Below are positions 33,265-42,057 of a stretch of DNA of 64,000 nucleotides, piece by piece; the stretch's first letter is position 1, and each line of letters starts with the position of its first letter. A model generated the notes under the pieces. The model ran no database searches and was not told where the DNA came from. It was given only the letters and a program-made list of their open reading frames with translations. This DNA comes from JSC-12 sp033764965 (GTDB lineage: Bacteria; Cyanobacteriota; Cyanobacteriia; Leptolyngbyales; Leptolyngbyaceae): positions 1-64,000 of the forward strand of contig JANRIN010000030.1 of assembly GCA_033764965.1 (NCBI GenBank), written 5' to 3'. A program made the position numbers and the translations under genes.

Positions 33265-33290
33265 CCCGGGACTTAGGTTCCGGGTTTTTT
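33265..33290 (+). terminator. Attenuator terminator upstream of aroF
   Basis: CCCGGGAC (33265-33272) pairs with GGTTCCGGG (33277-33284; one G-T pair) around TTAG, followed by six T (33285-33290). It lies between the leader peptide and the aroF start, so it must be read through for aroF expression. GGAAC at 33223-33227, at the end of the leader frame, can pair with GTTCC at 33277-33281 and thereby open the terminator, a plausible antiterminator. Confidence 0.75.
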
Positions 33291-33349
33291 GTTTGCCTTC
33301 TCTCGTTCATGACTCGTTTGTTTATTCCATATTTCCAGGAGATTTCGTT

Positions 33350-34210
33350 GTGCAAGACGCAAAATTAGTGACTAAAGCCAATGCCGCCCATCAAACGATC
33401 GTCACGCTGGGCGATCGCGTTGCCATTGGTGGAGAGGAGATCGTCGTAATTGGTGGTCCCTGTACGGTTGAGAGTTTGGAGCAAATGGAGCAAATCGCTC
33501 AGGCGCTTTCAACCGTTGCTGTTCAAGCATTAAGGGGAGGTGTGTATAAGCCGCGCACCTCCCCTTACAGTTTTCAGGGTATGGGAGTGGATGGGCTGAG
33601 AATTCTGGCATCTGTACGGGAGCGGTACGGAATGCCCGTGGTGACTGAAGTGATGTCGATCGCCCAAATTAAACCCGTGTGCGCCTACGCCGATATGCTG
33701 CAAATTGGCAGCCGCAATATGCAGAACTTTGAACTACTGAAAGCTTTAGGGCAAGTGGACAAGCCAGTCCTCTTAAAAAGAGGATTAGCCGCAACCGTAG
33801 AAGAATTTGTGATGGCAGCAGAATACATCCTGGCACACGGCAATCCCAACGTGGTGTTCTGCGAGCGGGGCATTCGCAGCTTCGACAATTACACCCGGAA
33901 TGTGTTGGATTTGGGGGCTGTGGTTGCCCTCAAACAGTTAACTCACTTGCCTGTGATTGTTGATCCAAGCCATGCGGCGGGCAAACGGGAACTGGTGCCT
34001 GATCTGGCAAGAGCCGCGATCGCCTGCGGGGCTGATGGCTTGATCATTGAATGCCATCCCATCCCAGAATTATCGGTTTCCGATGCCCGACAAGCTCTAT
34101 CTCTAGCAGCCATGACAGACTTGATGCAAAGCCTAGCCGCGATCGCCCCTGCGGTCGGACGTAGCCTGAAACCCCGCCCTGCTTCAGCTTCATTGGTCAG
34201 CGTTGGATAG
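33350..34210 (+). CDS. aroF: 3-deoxy-7-phosphoheptulonate (DAHP) synthase, KDO8P-synthase-like type
   Basis: A 286-aa enzyme that condenses phosphoenolpyruvate and erythrose 4-phosphate, the first step of the aromatic pathway. The blocks VIGGPCTVES, RGGVYKPRTSPYSFQGMG, LLKRGLAATVEEF, CERGIRSFDNYTRN and VDPSHAAGKR are those of the short beta-type DAHP synthase without a fused regulatory domain. Start is GTG 33350 with AGGAGA at 33337-33342; a longer frame from TTG 33251 would run through the terminator hairpin. Because the protein lacks an ACT or mutase domain, control by the upstream attenuator would make sense. Confidence 0.93.
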   Translation: MQDAKLVTKANAAHQTIVTLGDRVAIGGEEIVVIGGPCTVESLEQMEQIAQALSTVAVQALRGGVYKPRTSPYSFQGMGVDGLRILASVRERYGMPVVTEVMSIAQIKPVCAYADMLQIGSRNMQNFELLKALGQVDKPVLLKRGLAATVEEFVMAAEYILAHGNPNVVFCERGIRSFDNYTRNVLDLGAVVALKQLTHLPVIVDPSHAAGKRELVPDLARAAIACGADGLIIECHPIPELSVSDARQALSLAAMTDLMQSLAAIAPAVGRSLKPRPASASLVSVG

Positions 34211-34391
34211 CTTAAATTTCATTACTTCCCAGGTTTCAAGAAAAACGTGCCAAATTAAAAAGCTGGAGTACCATGCACAAAAGGTTTTCAGTCATTCGGC
34301 ACGTTGATTCACAGAACTTTAGTTTGATTGGGATGGTTTGCCATCCAGATCTAATTTTTGTAACAACATCAATTCCCTGGGGAGTGGTGGA

Positions 34392-35036
34392 ATGCAGCAA
34401 TGGTTTCAGCTATGGGGGCAATTTAGGCTTGCTCTGGTGGGTTATGGCGCTCTAACCGCGATCGCTTTAATGGGCATCGGCGCTCAGTTTACCGATCGTC
34501 ATCCTGCCGATGCCACAGAATTTCAACCCAGCAACGTTGCAATGGGCACTTGGCACGGCTCATCCTTTCCGGTTGAAAACTTCCAAACTTACACATCTCC
34601 CTTTGGGCTACGGCGTTCTCCAGATGGTTCCTACAGTCAGGAATATCACCGGGGTTTAGATATGGCGGCTCCTGAGGGCAGCTATATTCGCAACTGGTGG
34701 ACGGGTAAAGTCGTGGAAGTGTCTGATGACAGCGCTTGTGGCACTTCTGTCGTGGTTGAATCTGGGCAGTGGGAACACATTTACTGCCACATGAAGGGGC
34801 ACGTCGAGAGAGATCGGGGAGGACGTTATATCAGCGATCGGGATGGCGGCATTCAAATTTGGGAAGGACAGGTTGTGCCAGCGGGTACTCGCATCGGTCG
34901 AGTCGGCATGACCGGACGCACAACGGGTCCTCACTTGCATTGGGGCTTAAAGTATGGCGGGCAGTGGGTTGATCCAGCCCTGGTGTTAAAGGCGATGTAT
35001 GCAGAACAGCGAGGCTCTGTGTCGGCACGTCCTTAA
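34392..35036 (+). CDS. M23 family metallopeptidase
   Basis: A 214-aa protein with an N-terminal membrane anchor or signal (residues 12-30, RLALVGYGALTAIALMGIG) and a LytM-type peptidase domain outside the cell. Zinc ligands are His86 and Asp90 in EYHRGLD and the HLH pair His181/His183 in GPHLHWGL; His129 in EHIYCH is the usual catalytic partner. These enzymes cut peptidoglycan cross-links. ATG 34392 was chosen; a start 54 nt upstream is possible. Its stop overlaps the cobB stop tail to tail by four bases. Confidence 0.88.
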   Translation: MQQWFQLWGQFRLALVGYGALTAIALMGIGAQFTDRHPADATEFQPSNVAMGTWHGSSFPVENFQTYTSPFGLRRSPDGSYSQEYHRGLDMAAPEGSYIRNWWTGKVVEVSDDSACGTSVVVESGQWEHIYCHMKGHVERDRGGRYISDRDGGIQIWEGQVVPAGTRIGRVGMTGRTTGPHLHWGLKYGGQWVDPALVLKAMYAEQRGSVSARP

Positions 35037-36520
35037 GAAATAGTTTGAATAGATTTGAATTGAAGGCATTGATTGAGGAAACGTTGTGGTAGCCCTGGGG
35101 TAGCCCCCCAATGGAAATGAATGTACGAGGCGTGGAGATTATTCGGATAGCACCATCCCTCAGACTGGGCGGAATGAACTTCCAACAATGGCTCGGTTGG
35201 CTCGATCGTTAAATGCGATCGGTGAAATTCGTGTCCCCAGGCGATCGTGCCCGCTGCAAACATCACTCCATTCTGTTGTGCTTTGGCTTGACGATAGCCC
35301 AGGGTCAGGCGTTTACCCATCACCGCCGTTGTTGGCAGAACTCCCACCATTTCCCAGGCTTGCTCCTCAAAATCAAGAATGGCTTCACAGAGATACATCA
35401 GCCCGCCACATTCGGCATAAGTTGGGATGCCATTGGCGATCGCGGCTTTCACGGCTGTTCGAGCGGAGACATTAGCGGCTAACTCTGCTGCAAACACTTC
35501 AGGAAATCCGCCACCAAAGATTAAACCCTGCACGTTATCTGGCAAGGTTGCATCCTTTAACGGACTCCAAAACACCAATTCTGCCCCTAGTTCTTGCAAC
35601 AAATTCAGGTTGTCGGCGTAGTAGAAACTAAAGGCGGCATCCTGGGCGATCGCGAGGCGGACTTGGGGAGAAGGACTGGATGGGGGGATGGGGAGATGGG
35701 GAGATGGGGAGATGGGGTTTTCTTCGGGTGTTATGTTCTGTCTCAGTAACGGTGTTAACTTTTCCCAGTCGAAACACTCTTGAGCTAAGTGGGCGAGTTG
35801 TTTAATCAAGGCATCCAGATGGGGTAGTTCGGCAGTGGGGAGGAGTCCCAGATGACGATCGGGAATGGTGATGGCATCTTGCCGCCGCAGAACTCCCAGA
35901 ATGGGCAGGTTCAGGGGTTTGAGTGCCGCTTGCAGCAGATCCAGATGGCGATCGCTACCAACTCGATTAAGCACTAACCCTGCAATATCCAGGTTTGGGT
36001 CAAAGCTGCAATAACCCTGCACCAGAGCCGCGATCGATTGGGACAGGCGGCTACAATCCACCACTAGCAAAACGGGAAGATTCAATAGTCTTGCCAGATG
36101 CGCCGTACTGCCAAACCCACCGCGTGCTTGAAATGGTTGATTGAAGCAAGGCGATACTTTTGCCTGATCTTTTCCGTCTATTCCTTCTTCTGCCTTGCTC
36201 TTCCTCTCTTCTGCCTTTTGCCTGCCAACTTCGTCCGCTGCTCCGTCAAATAATCCCATCACTCCTTCTACCAGCCCATAGTCTGCAGTTTGACTGTGCT
36301 GGCTGAAGCACCTTCGCACGTAGGTCTCGGAGGTTAGCACTGGGTCAAGATTGCGACAGGGACGACCTGTGACGGATTGGTGAAACATCGGATCGATGTA
36401 ATCGGGACCAACCTTGAATGATTGAACGGAGAAGTTTTGTTGCCGCAAATAGGAGAGCAGAGCCAGAGTGACAGTGGTTTTGCCAACTCCGCTCCGCTCT
36501 CCAGCAATGATGATGCTCAT
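35033..36520 (-). CDS. cobB: Cobyrinic acid a,c-diamide synthase
   Basis: CobB/CbiA (495 aa) amidates cobyrinate at side chains a and c with glutamine and ATP in cobamide synthesis. The N-terminal P-loop region is IIIAGERSGVGKTTVTLALL; the C-terminal glutamine amidotransferase has GLIFGGGFPEVFA and YAECGGLMYLCEA with the catalytic Cys, and HFHWG near the end. ATG 36520 fits the family start. Two low-complexity insertions interrupt it: a Lys/Glu-rich one (about residues 104-122) and a Ser/Pro-rich linker (about 270-287) encoded by an 8-bp tandem repeat. Confidence 0.92.
   Translation of the reverse strand: MSIIIAGERSGVGKTTVTLALLSYLRQQNFSVQSFKVGPDYIDPMFHQSVTGRPCRNLDPVLTSETYVRRCFSQHSQTADYGLVEGVMGLFDGAADEVGRQKAEERKSKAEEGIDGKDQAKVSPCFNQPFQARGGFGSTAHLARLLNLPVLLVVDCSRLSQSIAALVQGYCSFDPNLDIAGLVLNRVGSDRHLDLLQAALKPLNLPILGVLRRQDAITIPDRHLGLLPTAELPHLDALIKQLAHLAQECFDWEKLTPLLRQNITPEENPISPSPHLPIPPSSPSPQVRLAIAQDAAFSFYYADNLNLLQELGAELVFWSPLKDATLPDNVQGLIFGGGFPEVFAAELAANVSARTAVKAAIANGIPTYAECGGLMYLCEAILDFEEQAWEMVGVLPTTAVMGKRLTLGYRQAKAQQNGVMFAAGTIAWGHEFHRSHLTIEPTEPLLEVHSAQSEGWCYPNNLHASYIHFHWGATPGLPQRFLNQCLQFKSIQTIS
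35687..35717 (+). repeat. 8-bp tandem repeat inside cobB
   Basis: GATGGGGA is repeated 3.9 times inside the cobB coding region. On the coding strand it encodes the Ser/Pro/His/Leu linker between the ATP-binding and amidotransferase domains. As the unit is not a multiple of three, gain or loss of one copy would shift the frame and remove the amidotransferase domain. Confidence 0.85.
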
Positions 36521-36605
36521 ACAAAAAATATTGTGCTGTCCGGGTCTAGCATTCGGAAGTGAGCCTGATTTTAATTGCAATCATTATCGTCCGAATGCCA
36601 AACCC

Positions 36606-37931
36606 CTACTTCTTCAACTTCAATGCCTGCACTGCTAATGCCAAGCTTTCTTCGTACAGCACATCCCGTCCCCATCGCTGAAGTTGCTGAGTCAGCAACA
36701 ATTCGGCTTTCTGATCATTGGTGGATGTGACTTGCTCGGTGCGTACTGTTGCTTGAGCGCCGCCCCCCGACTCCATCCGCATACAGCCTGCGGTTTCGGA
36801 ACATAGGATCGTGGCACAGTTGGCGCTGGGGTTGCTGGAGCCAAGCCGTAGCCCCACCAGATCACCGACAATCTCGCCCGGATCGGTAATGGGAATTGCA
36901 GCTAGCTCAGCTTTGACTTGTTTTCCACTGGGACTAGAGAACGTGATGCGTTTAATTTCATAGAAGTCGTCATCGTCCTGGGTAAAGCCGATCGGTTGCC
37001 ATCCCAACCGACTGGCGAACCAACTCAGGAACATGATTGCCTGGGAAGCGTTGCCTTTTTCGTAATCGATCGCTACTTCGTCAATTTCGCCTAAAGACAT
37101 CCGGCGTTCCGGAGGGTCGAAGGTGGCAGCGGTAATTTCTTGCCAGGGAGCGAGACGGTGCCAGTTCAAATCAGCGACAAAGGTGCCCGATTCAATCAAG
37201 CTCTGAATTTTGACAAATTCCGATTCCGGCTCAATGAAATAGGAGGAGTCCATCACAATGCAGTTGCAGGCTTCCACCATCTGCTTGAACAATTCTTGCT
37301 CCAGGTTGGGGGTTGCCTTCCACCAGACGAATTTGGGCAAATCGGGAATCATCAAGGATTTCACAATATCGCCCACTCGATTCAAGGCAGTTTTCGTCCC
37401 GCGCAGAGTGATGTATTCGCTACAAATCAGGTTGGTGCCAGTTTTGTGGACGGGGCAATAGGCGGAAACTTGAGCCGTGACCCCTTCATCCACTCCCCAG
37501 GTGGGACAGAGGGTGATGATGCGGCAGGGGTTTTGAGCCGCGATCGCCTCACTTACCCCCGTTCCTCGCGAATCCAGATTGGTCATCCGGACTTGTTCTG
37601 GAGGCAGTTTTGCCACTTCTTCTCGCAGTTTTGCTAGAGTCTCCGGATCGAAGCGTCCTGTTTCCTTAAAACCGTAAGCGCGTTGGGCAAGGGCGATCGC
37701 TTCTTTGGTTTGAGGTCCAATTAAGCCCTCGATCGGTCCTTTATAAAAACCCAACACTCCCAACAATTGCTGAAACTCTTCCGGCTCATACACCACCATG
37801 CTGAAGGTAGAAGCGCGGGTTGCGGCGGAATTGACACCATTCTGGCTATGCCAGATCGCACTCAGTTCTGCCTCAATTTCATCCAGAGAAATATCTTTCG
37901 GTCTTTGCAGGGCAACAAGTGGAGTGGTCAT
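36606..37931 (-). CDS. opcA: Glucose-6-phosphate dehydrogenase assembly protein OpcA
   Basis: OpcA (441 aa) is the allosteric activator of G6PDH (Zwf) in cyanobacteria. The N-terminal part contains a peptidoglycan-binding-like helical domain (about residues 44-105, LGFYKGPIEGLIGPQTKEAI). Two cysteines six residues apart in LCSETAGCMRME (about 377 and 383) match the spacing of the thioredoxin-controlled pair described for Nostoc OpcA (393/399), so redox control is likely. ATG 37931 fits the family start MTTPLVALQRPKDISL. It follows zwf with a long intergenic hairpin between. Confidence 0.94.
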   Translation of the reverse strand: MTTPLVALQRPKDISLDEIEAELSAIWHSQNGVNSAATRASTFSMVVYEPEEFQQLLGVLGFYKGPIEGLIGPQTKEAIALAQRAYGFKETGRFDPETLAKLREEVAKLPPEQVRMTNLDSRGTGVSEAIAAQNPCRIITLCPTWGVDEGVTAQVSAYCPVHKTGTNLICSEYITLRGTKTALNRVGDIVKSLMIPDLPKFVWWKATPNLEQELFKQMVEACNCIVMDSSYFIEPESEFVKIQSLIESGTFVADLNWHRLAPWQEITAATFDPPERRMSLGEIDEVAIDYEKGNASQAIMFLSWFASRLGWQPIGFTQDDDDFYEIKRITFSSPSGKQVKAELAAIPITDPGEIVGDLVGLRLGSSNPSANCATILCSETAGCMRMESGGGAQATVRTEQVTSTNDQKAELLLTQQLQRWGRDVLYEESLALAVQALKLKK

Positions 37932-37983
37932 AAATCTAAAGGTCGAGGGTGAATAGTAGTTTCCAGGTCTAAGTTTCAGGTTT

Positions 37984-38032
37984 AAGTTTTGAGTTCTAAA
38001 TCTGGATAAATTCAACTAAGAACTCAAAACTT
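37984..38032 (-). repeat. Perfect 14-bp inverted repeat between zwf and opcA
   Basis: AAGTTTTGAGTTCT (37984-37997) and AGAACTCAAAACTT (38019-38032) are perfect inverted arms with a 21-base loop. It fills the zwf-opcA gap and has no T-run. In RNA it would form a stable hairpin that could protect or process the transcript between the two genes. Confidence 0.75.
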
Positions 38033-38040
38033 ATCACGTC

Positions 38041-39570
38041 CTACAATCTGCGCCAGTTTCGTCCATCACGATTGAGTAACAATTCTGCCTCAACCGGACC
38101 CCAAGTTCCGGCTTCGTACAGGGGAATGACTTCGGGGGGAGCCGGAGCATCCCACACTTCCAGCAGAGGAGTCAGCAAGCGCCAAGAGGCTTCCACCTCG
38201 TCGCCGCGAGTGAACAAAGTTTGATCTCCCAGCATACAGTCCACCAGTAAGCGACTGTAGGCATCGGTGTTCGGTTGCCCAAATGCCGTATCGTAGCGAA
38301 AATCCATATCCACGGTGCGAGTCCGGAGGGAGTTGCCAGGAGTTTTGACTTCAAACCGGAGGGAAATGCCTTCGTTGGGCTGAATTCGCATCGCCAACAC
38401 GTTTGGACTGGCTTGCTTTGCTGCCGATTGGAACATGAGAAAGGGCACTTCTTTAAACTGAATGGCGATTTCCGATACCTTTTTGGGCATCCGTTTACCA
38501 GTTCGCATATAGAACGGAACGCCTTTCCAGCGCCAGTTGTCGATCGTCAACTTGAGGGCAGCATAAGTCGGCGTTGTTGATTCTGGCGAGGCACCTTCTT
38601 CGGTGCGATAGCCAGGAACTTCTTTGCCCTTCATCCAGCCAGCACTGTATTGTCCCCGTACAGCCGATGCGCCCAAATTAACCAGATCCGCTAAGTGCGT
38701 CGCTTGGAGCACTTTCACCTTTTCATTACGAATACTGTCTGCATCAAGCGCGTTCGGAGGCTCCATTGCCGTTAGACAAAATAACTGCATCAGGTGATTT
38801 TGCACCATATCTCGCAGTGCGCCAGCGGTTTCGTAGTAGCCTGCCCGTCCTTCTAGCCCGACGGTTTCTGCCACTGTAATTTGCACATGATCCACGTATT
38901 GCCGATTCCACAGAGGCTCAAAAATGGCATTGGCAAAGCGAAACACCATCAAGTTTTGAACGGTTTCTTTACCCAGGTAATGGTCAATGCGATAGATCTG
39001 CCGCTCATCGCAGACCTTCTGAACAACCTGGTTCAAGCCCTGAGCCGTACTCAGATCTCGACCAAACGGCTTCTCAATCACCAATCGCTGCTTGCGGGGA
39101 TCGGTCAGCATATCTGCTGCCCCAAGCTGTTGAATCGATTCGGCAAAGAATTTGGGCGCAACAGAAAGGTAAAAGACTCGATTCCCACGAGTGCCCCGTT
39201 GTTCGTCTAGCTCGCCCAAGAAGGCTTTGAGTTTTTGATAGCTGGTGGGATTGTCGATGTCGCCGGAGCAATAAAACAGTCCCCTTGCGAATTCTTCCCA
39301 CAGCAACTCTGACCCCAAACCGCTGCCAAATTCTTCTACGCCTTCGCGCATATGTTCCCGGAAAAAGTCGTGGCTCCACTCGCGGCGTGCCACACCGACC
39401 AGGGTAAATTCTCGTGGCAACCGGCGTTCGCGCATCATTTGATAGAGCGCAGGAACGAGTTTGCGCTGGGTAAGATCGCCCGATGCGCCAAAGATGACGA
39501 GAATCTGAGGTTCTGGAACTCGATCTTGCTGTAAGCCAACGCGGAGGGGATTTTCGATGAGAGTAACCAT
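38041..39570 (-). CDS. zwf: Glucose-6-phosphate dehydrogenase
   Basis: Zwf (509 aa) oxidises glucose 6-phosphate with NADP+, feeding the oxidative pentose phosphate pathway that cyanobacteria use in the dark and for nitrogen fixation. The NADP site is ILVIFGASGDLTQRKLVPAL, the substrate site IYRIDHYLGKETVQNLMVFR, and NHLMQLFCLTAMEPP is conserved. ATG 39570 gives the usual start. It stands between tal and opcA, the standard cyanobacterial fbp-tal-zwf-opcA operon. Confidence 0.97.
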   Translation of the reverse strand: MVTLIENPLRVGLQQDRVPEPQILVIFGASGDLTQRKLVPALYQMMRERRLPREFTLVGVARREWSHDFFREHMREGVEEFGSGLGSELLWEEFARGLFYCSGDIDNPTSYQKLKAFLGELDEQRGTRGNRVFYLSVAPKFFAESIQQLGAADMLTDPRKQRLVIEKPFGRDLSTAQGLNQVVQKVCDERQIYRIDHYLGKETVQNLMVFRFANAIFEPLWNRQYVDHVQITVAETVGLEGRAGYYETAGALRDMVQNHLMQLFCLTAMEPPNALDADSIRNEKVKVLQATHLADLVNLGASAVRGQYSAGWMKGKEVPGYRTEEGASPESTTPTYAALKLTIDNWRWKGVPFYMRTGKRMPKKVSEIAIQFKEVPFLMFQSAAKQASPNVLAMRIQPNEGISLRFEVKTPGNSLRTRTVDMDFRYDTAFGQPNTDAYSRLLVDCMLGDQTLFTRGDEVEASWRLLTPLLEVWDAPAPPEVIPLYEAGTWGPVEAELLLNRDGRNWRRL

Positions 39571-39608
39571 AGGCAGTAATGAGGTAAGGGGATGGGATGG
39601 GGGAGAGA

Positions 39609-39705
39609 GGAATTAGGGGTTGGGGTTAGAGGGCGCTTTGACTGGAAGCTAAAACCTGGAGTCAAATCCTAGTGCCCTATAACCCCACGCCCTATGCCTA
39701 ATTCC
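39609..39705 (-). repeat. Long imperfect inverted repeat between tal and zwf
   Basis: GGAATTAGG (39609-39617) pairs with CCTAATTCC (39697-39705), and GGGGTTAGAGGGC (39622-39634) pairs with GCCCTATAACCCC (39674-39686; 12 of 13). The two blocks are nested, so the whole tal-zwf gap can fold into one long hairpin. No T-run. It may be a processing or stabilising element, or a relic of a small mobile repeat. Confidence 0.7.
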
Positions 39706-39717
39706 TACTCCTATTTC

Positions 39718-40863
39718 CTAAACGGTTGCGAGCCGATCGACTTTTTCTTCCAAAGAACCTAAGAGTGACTGAAATGGCTTAACAAATTTGTCAATGCCGT
39801 CGGTGAGGAGATCGTCCATCACCTCATCCAGGTTGATGTTGATGTCGGGATCTTTGAGAGAGTCGATCAGTTGGTAGGCTTCGTTGATGTTGGACTCGAT
39901 GCGATCGCTCACATCACAGTGGTCAGCACAGGCTTCGATCGTTGCGGGGGGGAGGGTATTGACCGTTTCGCGACCGATGAGTTCATCAACATACATCACG
40001 TCGCTATAGTTGGGGTTTTTGGTGCTGGTGCTTGCCCAGAGCAGGCGTTGCACATTGGCACCTTTGGCAGCGAGGGCTTGCCAGCGATCGGTTTGGACAA
40101 TCTTCTTATACTCCTGATAAGCAATCTTGGCGTTAGCGATCGCTACTTTTCCTTGAATTGCTTCCAGTTTTTCCCGAATAGCAAGATCAGGAACACCTTG
40201 CTTCAGTTTGGCATCAATGCGATCGTCGATCGCGATATCGATGCGGCTGAGGAAGAAACTGGCAACGGAGGCGATTTTGTTGATGGATTCGCCCTTGGCA
40301 ACGCGCTTTTCCAGCCCACGGATGTATGCCCAGGCGGTTTCGATATAGCTATCAACCGAGAAGAGGAGGGTGACATTGACATTGATCCCGTCGCTGATGA
40401 CTTGTTCCACGGCGGGTAACCCCTTGGAAGTGCCGGGAATTTTGATCATTACGTTCTCTCGTCCAATTTCCCGATAATACCGTTGGGCTTCCTGGATAGT
40501 TTTTTCCGTATCGTGGGCGATCGTCGGCGGAACTTCAATGCTGATGTAACCATCTAAGCCGTGGGAAGAATCATACACAGGACGAAAAATATCGCAAGCA
40601 TTGCGAATGTCATCGAATATAAGCGATTCGTAAATGTCCTGTACTGACTTTCTCGCCTTGATCCCAGCTTCAATGTCGGCATCGTACATCTTGTTGCCCG
40701 CGATCGCTTTCTCAAAAATCGCTGGATTGGAGGTGATCCCGCGCAAACCACGGGTGTCAATCATGTTCTTCAACTCACCCGACTTCACCAGATCACGAGT
40801 CAGGTTATCCATCAAAATGCTTTGACCAAGGTTCTTAATTTCAACTAAATGGTTCGTTGTCAT
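39718..40863 (-). CDS. tal: Transaldolase
   Basis: Transaldolase (381 aa) transfers a dihydroxyacetone unit from sedoheptulose 7-phosphate to glyceraldehyde 3-phosphate. The Schiff-base lysine is in NVMIKIPGTSKG; GLRGITSNPAIFEKAI, INVNVTLLFSVDSYIE and RLLWASTSTKNPNYSD are conserved. This is the longer bacterial type. ATG 40863 is preceded by AGGAG about ten bases upstream. It links fbp and zwf in the same operon and balances the pentose phosphate intermediates. Confidence 0.96.
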   Translation of the reverse strand: MTTNHLVEIKNLGQSILMDNLTRDLVKSGELKNMIDTRGLRGITSNPAIFEKAIAGNKMYDADIEAGIKARKSVQDIYESLIFDDIRNACDIFRPVYDSSHGLDGYISIEVPPTIAHDTEKTIQEAQRYYREIGRENVMIKIPGTSKGLPAVEQVISDGINVNVTLLFSVDSYIETAWAYIRGLEKRVAKGESINKIASVASFFLSRIDIAIDDRIDAKLKQGVPDLAIREKLEAIQGKVAIANAKIAYQEYKKIVQTDRWQALAAKGANVQRLLWASTSTKNPNYSDVMYVDELIGRETVNTLPPATIEACADHCDVSDRIESNINEAYQLIDSLKDPDININLDEVMDDLLTDGIDKFVKPFQSLLGSLEEKVDRLATV

Positions 40864-40992
40864 CGAAAATAACTCCTAATGAGTAGTGGGTTAGGGACTG
40901 CTTGTGCTCACGACTCATTTGCTGTGACTACGCTCTGTCACGACTGGGCATCTATTACGACTATGCCGAGTTAGGGCAGCAATTTCATGCCC

Positions 40993-42057
40993 CTATCGGT
41001 TCAAAACTTTGGATTCCTCCTGGATGCGTGCCTGTTCTTTGATAAAAGACTCCACCAGGGCGACATCTTCCTGGCTCCCGATGATCAGTGGAGTGCGTTG
41101 GTGCAGTTGTTCAGAGACAATATCCAGAATGTCCTGATGTCCATTGCTGGCGCGTCCCCCGGCTTGCTCCACCAGGTACGCAAGTGGGGCAGATTCGTAC
41201 AGCAAACGCAATTTTCCTTCCGGCTTCTTCACGGTGCCAGGATAGAGGAATACTCCACCCTGGAATAAAATTCGATGAAAATCTCCCACTAATGCGCCAC
41301 TATAACGAGCGGTGTACCCATCATGGCGGTGCATATAGCGGATGTAATCCCGAATGCTCTCATCCCACTGCCAAAAGTTACCCTCATTCACGCTGTAAAC
41401 AGGACCATGAGGTGGGATCTGCACATTTTCGACTGAAAGAATAAATTCACCCAGGCTGGGATCGAGGGTGAAGGCGTGGACTCCTCGACCGATCGAATAC
41501 ACCAACATGGTGCTGGGACCATAGAGGATATAGCCAGCAGCGATTTGCTTGCGCCCCGGTTGAAATAAGTCGGCAGCCGTGCCGTCCAGGTCTTCCCCTT
41601 CCTGTTGGCGGATGGCAAAGATTGATCCCACGTTGATGTTGGTATCAATATTGGATGAACCGTCGATCGGGTCGTAGACCAGAGTGTAGCGTCCCACGGG
41701 ACAGTTCTCTGGAATGTAGTAGGGGTTCTCCATTTCCTCCGAGGCAAGGCGGCAAACCAGTCCACTTTGCTTGAAAACAGAAATGAACACCTCGTTGGCG
41801 TACACATCCATTTTCTTGACGGATTCCCCCTGGACATTTACCTCGCCCGTAAAGCCTAACGCCCCTTCCATCAGCCCTGCACGGCTCAAACGACGGGCAA
41901 CGAGTTTACCGGCTAAGGCGATGCGGTTCATTAAGGCGCTCAGGTCTTGAGCATCGGCAGAAAAACTTTGAAGCTGTTGAAACACGTGGCGCGAAAGGGT
42001 GGTGCAGTCCCGATCGAGTGCCGGTTCACGATCTAGCAGTTGGTTGATTTCAACCAT
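40993..42057 (-). CDS. fbp: Fructose-1,6-bisphosphatase class I
   Basis: FBPase (354 aa) removes the 1-phosphate of fructose 1,6-bisphosphate. Metal and substrate residues are visible in LVYDPIDGSSNIDTNINVGS, the active-site hallmark. The second block is GVFLYPGTVKKPEGKLRLLY. It is the first gene of the fbp-tal-zwf-opcA operon; ATG 42057 has a strong GGGGAGG site. The dual sedoheptulose/fructose bisphosphatase of the Calvin cycle is usually a class II enzyme, so this class I copy probably serves dark or heterotrophic carbon flow. Confidence 0.96.
   Translation of the reverse strand: MVEINQLLDREPALDRDCTTLSRHVFQQLQSFSADAQDLSALMNRIALAGKLVARRLSRAGLMEGALGFTGEVNVQGESVKKMDVYANEVFISVFKQSGLVCRLASEEMENPYYIPENCPVGRYTLVYDPIDGSSNIDTNINVGSIFAIRQQEGEDLDGTAADLFQPGRKQIAAGYILYGPSTMLVYSIGRGVHAFTLDPSLGEFILSVENVQIPPHGPVYSVNEGNFWQWDESIRDYIRYMHRHDGYTARYSGALVGDFHRILFQGGVFLYPGTVKKPEGKLRLLYESAPLAYLVEQAGGRASNGHQDILDIVSEQLHQRTPLIIGSQEDVALVESFIKEQARIQEESKVLNR

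Noticed and set aside
33251..33349. Upstream extension of aroF from TTG 33251
   Set aside because: It would translate through a strong terminator hairpin and adds 33 residues not found in DAHP synthases; GTG 33350 has a good ribosome binding site.
36521..36605. Cobalamin riboswitch near cobB or the CobT-like gene
   Set aside because: The upstream regions are too short or lack the B12-box; nothing recognisable was found.
37140..37637. 165-codon open frame on the plus strand
   Set aside because: Antisense to opcA; composition follows the codon pattern of the real gene.
39871..40419. 182-codon open frame on the plus strand
   Set aside because: Antisense to tal, which is conserved along its whole length.
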